Origin: JARRPM01 sp963765545
GTDB taxonomy: Bacteria > Pseudomonadota > Gammaproteobacteria > Pseudomonadales > Halieaceae
DNA length: 64,000 nt
Assembly: GCA_963765545.1 (NCBI GenBank)
Contig: CAVXWW010000004.1
Location: forward strand, 868,001-932,000
Reading direction: 5' to 3'
The notes under the pieces are model-generated. The model was given only the letters and a program-made list of their open reading frames with translations, was not told the origin of the DNA and ran no database searches. This document shows, one piece after another, positions 59,424-64,000 of this stretch. How positions within the stretch are numbered: the first letter of the stretch is position 1; each line of letters starts with the position of its first letter. The translations under genes and the position numbers were made by a program.

Positions 59424-60584
59424 ATGAACAAAAAACTGCTATACCCCATCCTCGTACTGGTACTGGGAATTGGCCTGGCAGTCCTGATCGCAATCAACAA
59501 GCCCCAGACAATTCCGGACAACTACGAACCGCTGGTGGCCACCGTGCGTGTGATCGAGGTGCAGCCCCGGACAGAATATCTCACCGTAACGTCCCAGGGC
59601 ACAGTTGAACCGCGCAGCCAGACCCAACTGATACCGGAGGTATCAGGTCGCGCTGTGTGGATCTCCCCGGCATTGATCGGCGGCGGATCGTTTCGCCAGG
59701 GTGACGTATTACTGCGCATAGACGATGCTGACTACCGCTCTTCCCTGCTGCGTGCGGAAGCAGCGCTCAAACGTTCTGAGGTCGAGTTTGACTACGCCGG
59801 GGACGAATTGAAACGCACCCAGAGTCTGCACGCCAAGAAGCTCGCCAGCCAGCAACAACTGGACAATGTGCGCCGGGCCTCCTGGGTGGCGGAAGCCAAC
59901 CTGAACGAAAACCGCGCCGCGGTAGACCAGGCCAAGCGCGACCTTGGGCGGACTGAAATTACCGCGCCGTTTGACGGCCTGGTGCGCAACGAGCACGTCG
60001 ACCTGGGACAATTCGTCACCCGTGGCCAGGAAATCGCCACCATTTACGCAACCGATTACGTAGAAGTGCGCCTGCCGATCGCGGCTGACCAACTGACCTA
60101 CCTGGGGCTACCCGCGTCGACCCGCGGCCAGATACCGGAAGATATCCGTCCGCCGGTTACCCTCTCTGCGGACTTCGGCAACACACGCTTGCTGTGGGAA
60201 GGTGAGTTGATTCGCGGTGAAGCGGAATTCGATGCGCGCTCCCGCATGCTCTATGGCGTTGCGCGGGTGCGAGCCGACGCCAATGGCGACGACTACCTGC
60301 AGCTGCCGGTGGGCATGTTCGTACAGGCTGAAATTCGCGGCAGAAACGTCGAGGATATTATCCGCCTGCCGCGCTCGGCCATGCGCGACAACAACCAGGT
60401 CATGGTAATAGACCCGGAAAACCGACTGCACTTTCGCCACGTCTCCGTACTGCGCCTTGAACACGACGACATGCTGGTCAATGGCGGCCTGGAGGCGGGT
60501 GAACTGGTCTGCATTTCCCCGCTGCAGACAGCGGTAGAAGGCATGCGGGTGAACCCGGTGATTGAGCGGGACGAGACCCAGTGA
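59424..60584 (+). CDS. RND efflux system periplasmic adaptor (membrane fusion protein)
   Basis: HlyD/AcrA-type adaptor of 386 residues linking an inner-membrane pump to an outer-membrane channel. N-terminal anchor (about 5-24). Lipoyl-like half-motif SQGTVEPRSQTQLIPEVSGRAVWIS, a short helical hairpin (about 105-170, AALKRSEVEFDYAGDELKRTQSL), second lipoyl half ITAPFDGLVRNEHVDLGQFV, then a beta barrel and membrane-proximal domain. GGAGAAG precedes the ATG. The pump gene follows with a 4-base overlap. No outer-membrane factor gene is in view. Confidence 0.92.
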   Translation: MNKKLLYPILVLVLGIGLAVLIAINKPQTIPDNYEPLVATVRVIEVQPRTEYLTVTSQGTVEPRSQTQLIPEVSGRAVWISPALIGGGSFRQGDVLLRIDDADYRSSLLRAEAALKRSEVEFDYAGDELKRTQSLHAKKLASQQQLDNVRRASWVAEANLNENRAAVDQAKRDLGRTEITAPFDGLVRNEHVDLGQFVTRGQEIATIYATDYVEVRLPIAADQLTYLGLPASTRGQIPEDIRPPVTLSADFGNTRLLWEGELIRGEAEFDARSRMLYGVARVRADANGDDYLQLPVGMFVQAEIRGRNVEDIIRLPRSAMRDNNQVMVIDPENRLHFRHVSVLRLEHDDMLVNGGLEAGELVCISPLQTAVEGMRVNPVIERDETQ

Positions 60585-63500
60585 CTAAACTGATCGACTG
60601 GTTCGGCCACAACCCGGTCGCCGCCAACCTGCTGATGTGTATTCTGGTGGTCGGCGGCCTGCTGGCACTGCCAAGGACACACCAGGAAGAATTTCCGAAC
60701 ATCGAAGTAGACGCAGTACGCATCACCGTACCCTATCTCGGGGCCGCTCCAACCGAAGTGGAATCCGGCGTTTGTATACGCATCGAGGAGGCCATCCAGG
60801 GTACCGAGGGCATCGACAAGATCAGCTCCAGCGCCTCGGAAGGTGTTTGCACTGTCACTGCTGAGTTGGTCGAGGGTGTAGACAAGACCAAGCTGTCCAA
60901 CGACATCAAAAGCAAGGTTGATGCCATAGATTCCTTTCCGGCGGAAACAGAACAGCCGGTGACGGCCGAGGTAACCTTTGTCGCCACCGTCCTGCAGGTG
61001 GCCATGTCCGGTGACGCAGACGAACGCACCCTGAAGCTGCTGGGACAGGAACTGCGCGACGACCTCGTTGCCCTGCCTGCAGTGTCCCAGGTGGAGCTGC
61101 TGTTTGCCCGGCCCTACGAAATTTCGATCGAGGTATCTGAGCAGACCCTGCGTCGCCACGGCCTCACCTTGGCGGCCGTGGGGCGCGCCATTGAGCAAAC
61201 CTCACTGGATATACCCGGCGGGTCCCTGAAAACCCAGGGTGGTGAAATCCTGTTGCGGACCCGGGGCCAGGCCTATGTTGGATCAGAGTTCGAGGATATT
61301 GTGGTGTTGACCAGGGCCGATGGCACCAGCGTTACACTGGAAGATGTCGCGACGGTGGTCGACGGTTTTGAAGACAGCGACCTGCGCGCACGATTCGACG
61401 GCAAGCCCGCCCTTGCACTGAAAGTGTCACGGGTCGGGGAAGAAGACGTGCTGCAAATAGCACAGCAGGTCAAAGATTACCTTGAGATCGCCCAGCGGGA
61501 TTTACCCGAAGGCATAGAGCTGACTATCTGGCAGGATGAATCCCAGGACCTGGTAGACCGGCTCGATGCCCTCGCCAAAAACGCCCGCAGCGGCCTGCTG
61601 CTGGTATTGCTGGTGCTCACCCTGTTCCTGCGCTTTCGCCTCGCGCTATGGGTCGCCGCGGGCATACCCGTGGCACTACTGGGGACGGTCGCCCTGTTCC
61701 CGCTCACCGGTGTCTCCATCAGTACCATGTCGGTTATGGCGTTTATCCTGGTACTGGGCATCCTGGTGGACGACGCTATCGTGGTGGCGGAACGGGTTTA
61801 CTCCTACGAACAAAAGGGTGTGGGCCAACTGGCAGCCGCTATGGCCGGGGCCAAGGATGTCGCGGTACCGGTGATGTTCGGGGTTCTCACCACCATGGCC
61901 ACCTTCATCCCTATCGTTAATATTCCAGGGCCCTTCGGCGGTTTCTTTGCCCCCCTGGGCTGGACCGTGATGATGGCGCTTATGTTCAGCCTGGTCGAAT
62001 CGCAGTTGATCCTGCCCTCCCACCTGGCGCATCGCAAGGCCGAGGCCATCGCTGGCGGCGACGGTGCCCTGCGGGATCGCTGGCTGGCGCTGCAGTCAAA
62101 AATTTCCGATTCCCTGCAGACCGTCGCGAGTCGTTACTATCAACCCGCCGTGGAACATGCGATCGAATGGCGCTACGCGACACTGGCAATCGGCGCAGTC
62201 GTTCTCGCCATTACCCTGTCCCTGTTCGTCAGTGGCCGCATGAACTTCCAGTTTTTCCCGGCAGTGGAGGGTACTCACCTCTACGCCGCGCTGACGATGC
62301 CCGAGGGAACCCCGGTGGAAGCCACTTCACGGGCTGTGGCTCAACTGGAAGACGCCGCCGAGCAACTGCGTTCAGAGCTGGACGCCGGGAACGGCGAAGG
62401 CCAGCCCAGCATGATAAACCACGTGTTCAGCAGCATCGGCTCCTTTATTCCCAAAGGCAGTATCGGAGGGGGTGGCGGTGCCCAGAGCAACCTGGCCGAG
62501 ATTGGTATAGAACTGGACATGGGGCCCGACTACGATGGGCAGCCTGCCAGTGAGATGGCGAACCGGTGGCGCGAGCTCACCGGCGGCATTCCCGATGCCG
62601 TCGAGCTTTCCTTTACCTCCCAGGCGTTCGGCGCTGGCAGCGCGATCGAGTTCGAACTGTACGGCAAGAGCTTTGACGAATTGCGCAATGCGGCGACGGA
62701 GCTTCGCCTGGCCCTGCAGGGGTACAACGGCGTTATGGATGTGAGTGACAGTTTTCGTGCGGGAAAACAGGAAGTACAGCTCTCCCTGCTACCGGAGGCA
62801 CGCTACCTGGGCTTGACCCTGGAAGACCTGGGCAGACAGGTACGTCAGGCCTTCTACGGCTACGAGGCCCAGCGTATCCAGCGCGGCAAGGACGATGTCC
62901 GGGTGATGGTCCGGTTCCCGGAAAACGAGCGGCGCTCCCTGGGCGACCTGGAATCAATGCGCATTCGCACGGCCGATGGCACAGAGGTGCCTTTCAGCAG
63001 TGTGGCAAGTGCCAGCCTTGCTCGCGGGTACACCACGATACGCCGGGTCGATAGTCAGCGGGTCGTCACGGTAGCGGCAGACGTCAATCGCACCATCACC
63101 CCGCCCGAAACGGTGATCAACGCTGTTATAGCGAACGAACTGGCCGAGATCCTGCTTCGCCACCCCGGTGTCAGCTACAGCCTGGCGGGGGAATCCGAAG
63201 AGCGCAGCCGATCGATGGGTTCGCTCGGCGCTACCGCCCTGTTGGCGCTGCTGGTGATATACGCCCTGCTGGCAATTCCGCTGCAGTCCTACCTGCAACC
63301 CCTGATCATCATGAGCGTCATTCCGTTTGGCGCCGTGGGCGCAATTCTGGGCCATCTTATAATGGGTATGTCGCTGGTGTTTTTCTCACTGCTTGGTATT
63401 GTCGCCCTGTCAGGGGTGGTGGTGAACTCATCGTTGGTGTTAGTGGACTACATCAATCGCCAACGCCACACCGGGCATAACCTGGCCTGGGTCGTCAGCC

Positions 63501-63790
63501 ATGCCGGCGCCGTACGTTTTCGCCCTATAGTGCTGACCAGCATCACAACCTTCGTCGGCCTGACACCCATGATGCTGGACAAATCCATCTCCACCAGCAT
63601 GTTCGTGCCCATGGCGGTATCCCTGGGCTTCGGTGTGCTGATGGGAACCGTGGTGACCCTGTTCCTGGTACCGTGCCTGGTAATGGTTCTGGAAGACTGG
63701 ATGGTGTTTACCGGACGGCATCCCCGCCCCGACGCCGGTGCTGAGGACGGCGCAGAAAGAGATCCCGGGATTGCTGAACCAACCGCCTGA
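60581..63790 (+). CDS. RND efflux transporter permease
   Basis: Proton-driven inner-membrane pump of the AcrB/HAE-1 superfamily, 1069 residues. First span about 12-30, first periplasmic loop to about 330. The proton-relay span has GILVDDAIVVAERVYSYEQ; a second large loop covers about 560-870 with a Gly-rich turn (GSIGGGGGAQ). The last span cluster includes VFFSLLGIVALSGVVVNSSLVLVDYINR and the family signature FRPIVLTSITTFVGLTPMM. It starts with GTG overlapping the adaptor stop (GTGA). Substrate unknown. Confidence 0.93.
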   Translation: MTKLIDWFGHNPVAANLLMCILVVGGLLALPRTHQEEFPNIEVDAVRITVPYLGAAPTEVESGVCIRIEEAIQGTEGIDKISSSASEGVCTVTAELVEGVDKTKLSNDIKSKVDAIDSFPAETEQPVTAEVTFVATVLQVAMSGDADERTLKLLGQELRDDLVALPAVSQVELLFARPYEISIEVSEQTLRRHGLTLAAVGRAIEQTSLDIPGGSLKTQGGEILLRTRGQAYVGSEFEDIVVLTRADGTSVTLEDVATVVDGFEDSDLRARFDGKPALALKVSRVGEEDVLQIAQQVKDYLEIAQRDLPEGIELTIWQDESQDLVDRLDALAKNARSGLLLVLLVLTLFLRFRLALWVAAGIPVALLGTVALFPLTGVSISTMSVMAFILVLGILVDDAIVVAERVYSYEQKGVGQLAAAMAGAKDVAVPVMFGVLTTMATFIPIVNIPGPFGGFFAPLGWTVMMALMFSLVESQLILPSHLAHRKAEAIAGGDGALRDRWLALQSKISDSLQTVASRYYQPAVEHAIEWRYATLAIGAVVLAITLSLFVSGRMNFQFFPAVEGTHLYAALTMPEGTPVEATSRAVAQLEDAAEQLRSELDAGNGEGQPSMINHVFSSIGSFIPKGSIGGGGGAQSNLAEIGIELDMGPDYDGQPASEMANRWRELTGGIPDAVELSFTSQAFGAGSAIEFELYGKSFDELRNAATELRLALQGYNGVMDVSDSFRAGKQEVQLSLLPEARYLGLTLEDLGRQVRQAFYGYEAQRIQRGKDDVRVMVRFPENERRSLGDLESMRIRTADGTEVPFSSVASASLARGYTTIRRVDSQRVVTVAADVNRTITPPETVINAVIANELAEILLRHPGVSYSLAGESEERSRSMGSLGATALLALLVIYALLAIPLQSYLQPLIIMSVIPFGAVGAILGHLIMGMSLVFFSLLGIVALSGVVVNSSLVLVDYINRQRHTGHNLAWVVSHAGAVRFRPIVLTSITTFVGLTPMMLDKSISTSMFVPMAVSLGFGVLMGTVVTLFLVPCLVMVLEDWMVFTGRHPRPDAGAEDGAERDPGIAEPTA

Positions 63791-63796
63791 GCCGGC

Positions 63797-64000
63797 TCAG
63801 TTCTCGCCCGCTAGCCGGCGCTTGGTATGACGGGTCGCCACGGCCTGCAGAGGGTCGTCTGGCCAGGGGTGCTTCGGGTATCGCCCCCGCATTTCGCGTT
63901 TCACGTCCTGGTAACTATTCCGCCAGAAACTCGCCAGGTCCGCTGTGACCTGCAGGGGTCGCTGGGCCGGCGACAGCAGGTGAAGCAAAATGGCCACCTG
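63797..64000 (-). CDS. hrpB: ATP-dependent helicase HrpB, C-terminal end (5' part outside window)
   Basis: Only the last 67 codons are present, convergent with the RND gene and 6 bases away. The sequence LLSPAQRPLQVTADLASFWRNSY followed by VKREMRGRYPKHPWPDDP is the diagnostic C-terminus of HrpB, a DEAH-box RNA helicase-like protein. The reading frame continues past 64000, so the ATG at 63997 is internal. Confidence 0.9.
   Translation of the reverse strand, partial: QVAILLHLLSPAQRPLQVTADLASFWRNSYQDVKREMRGRYPKHPWPDDPLQAVATRHTKRRLAGEN

Noticed and set aside
60293..61198. 301-codon minus-strand frame opposite the RND adaptor and pump
   Set aside because: Crosses the junction of two coupled real genes; no independent support.
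1..64000. Searched by eye for CRISPR arrays, insertion sequences, integrases, phage genes, rRNA and attachment sites
   Set aside because: No direct-repeat array with spacers, no transposase or integrase, and no rRNA. The single tRNA shows no duplicated 3' end indicating an integrated element.

Overview
This 64 kb window looks like core chromosome of a GC-rich (estimated by eye at about 57-60 percent), aerobic, Gram-negative gammaproteobacterium. The gene set supports this: an sdhCDAB-suc cluster beside gltA, a long-type pstSCAB-phoBR cluster, smc-zipA-ligA, a complete System I cytochrome c maturation operon (ccmABCDEFGHI), ttcA, ybbA-ybbP/tesA and HrpB. Protein style and gene order resemble marine Cellvibrionales/Halieaceae (OM60/NOR5-like) bacteria; that placement is inference from memory, not a search. 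I see no insertion sequence, prophage, integrase or CRISPR array. The window cuts sucA at its left edge and hrpB at its right edge.

Layout. 1-7.0 kb: TCA cycle genes, with sucA and sdhCDAB on the minus strand and gltA divergent on the plus strand. 7-9.4 kb: a KAS III-type synthase, hisC and a tRNA-Glu(UUC). 9.4-19.4 kb: an envelope region holding a TonB-dependent receptor, a secreted 1161-residue protein made of a 399-residue repeat, a small lipoprotein, two small exported proteins, a porin, an unlisted 41-residue membrane peptide and an orphan ribbon-helix-helix protein. 19.4-28 kb: phosphate control and uptake (phoB-phoR-phoU, pstS-pstC-pstA-pstB-phoU). 28-32.7 kb: a three-gene 2-oxoacid:acceptor oxidoreductase (korCAB type). 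32.8-40 kb: a lytic transglycosylase-like lipoprotein, ligA, zipA, smc. 40.2-48.1 kb: the ccm operon and ttcA. 48.3-56 kb: mdh, a TetR regulator, ybbP-ybbA, tesA-bioA, a PhzF-like protein. 56-64 kb: a voltage-sensor-type potassium channel, a YgiQ radical SAM protein, an RND efflux pair, and the hrpB tail.

The most interesting signal is regulatory. Reading both strands I find five promoters with the same geometry: two 7-base PhoB half-sites (CTGTCAT/CTGTAAC type) at an 11-base step, then exactly 10 bases, then a -10 hexamer. They precede phoB, pstS, the porin, a 122-residue exported protein, and the lipoprotein/repeat-protein/TonB-receptor operon. This ties an otherwise anonymous outer-membrane system (lipoprotein, secreted threefold-repeat protein, TonB receptor) to phosphate starvation. 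It is the best candidate here for an undescribed system, probably for capturing a phosphorus-containing substrate at the cell surface. The substrate is unknown.

Most genes are ordinary housekeeping genes in tight operons with 1-11 base overlaps. Starts were chosen from ribosome-binding sites, family alignment from memory and overlap with the preceding stop. Where I moved a start away from the longest frame, the entry says so.
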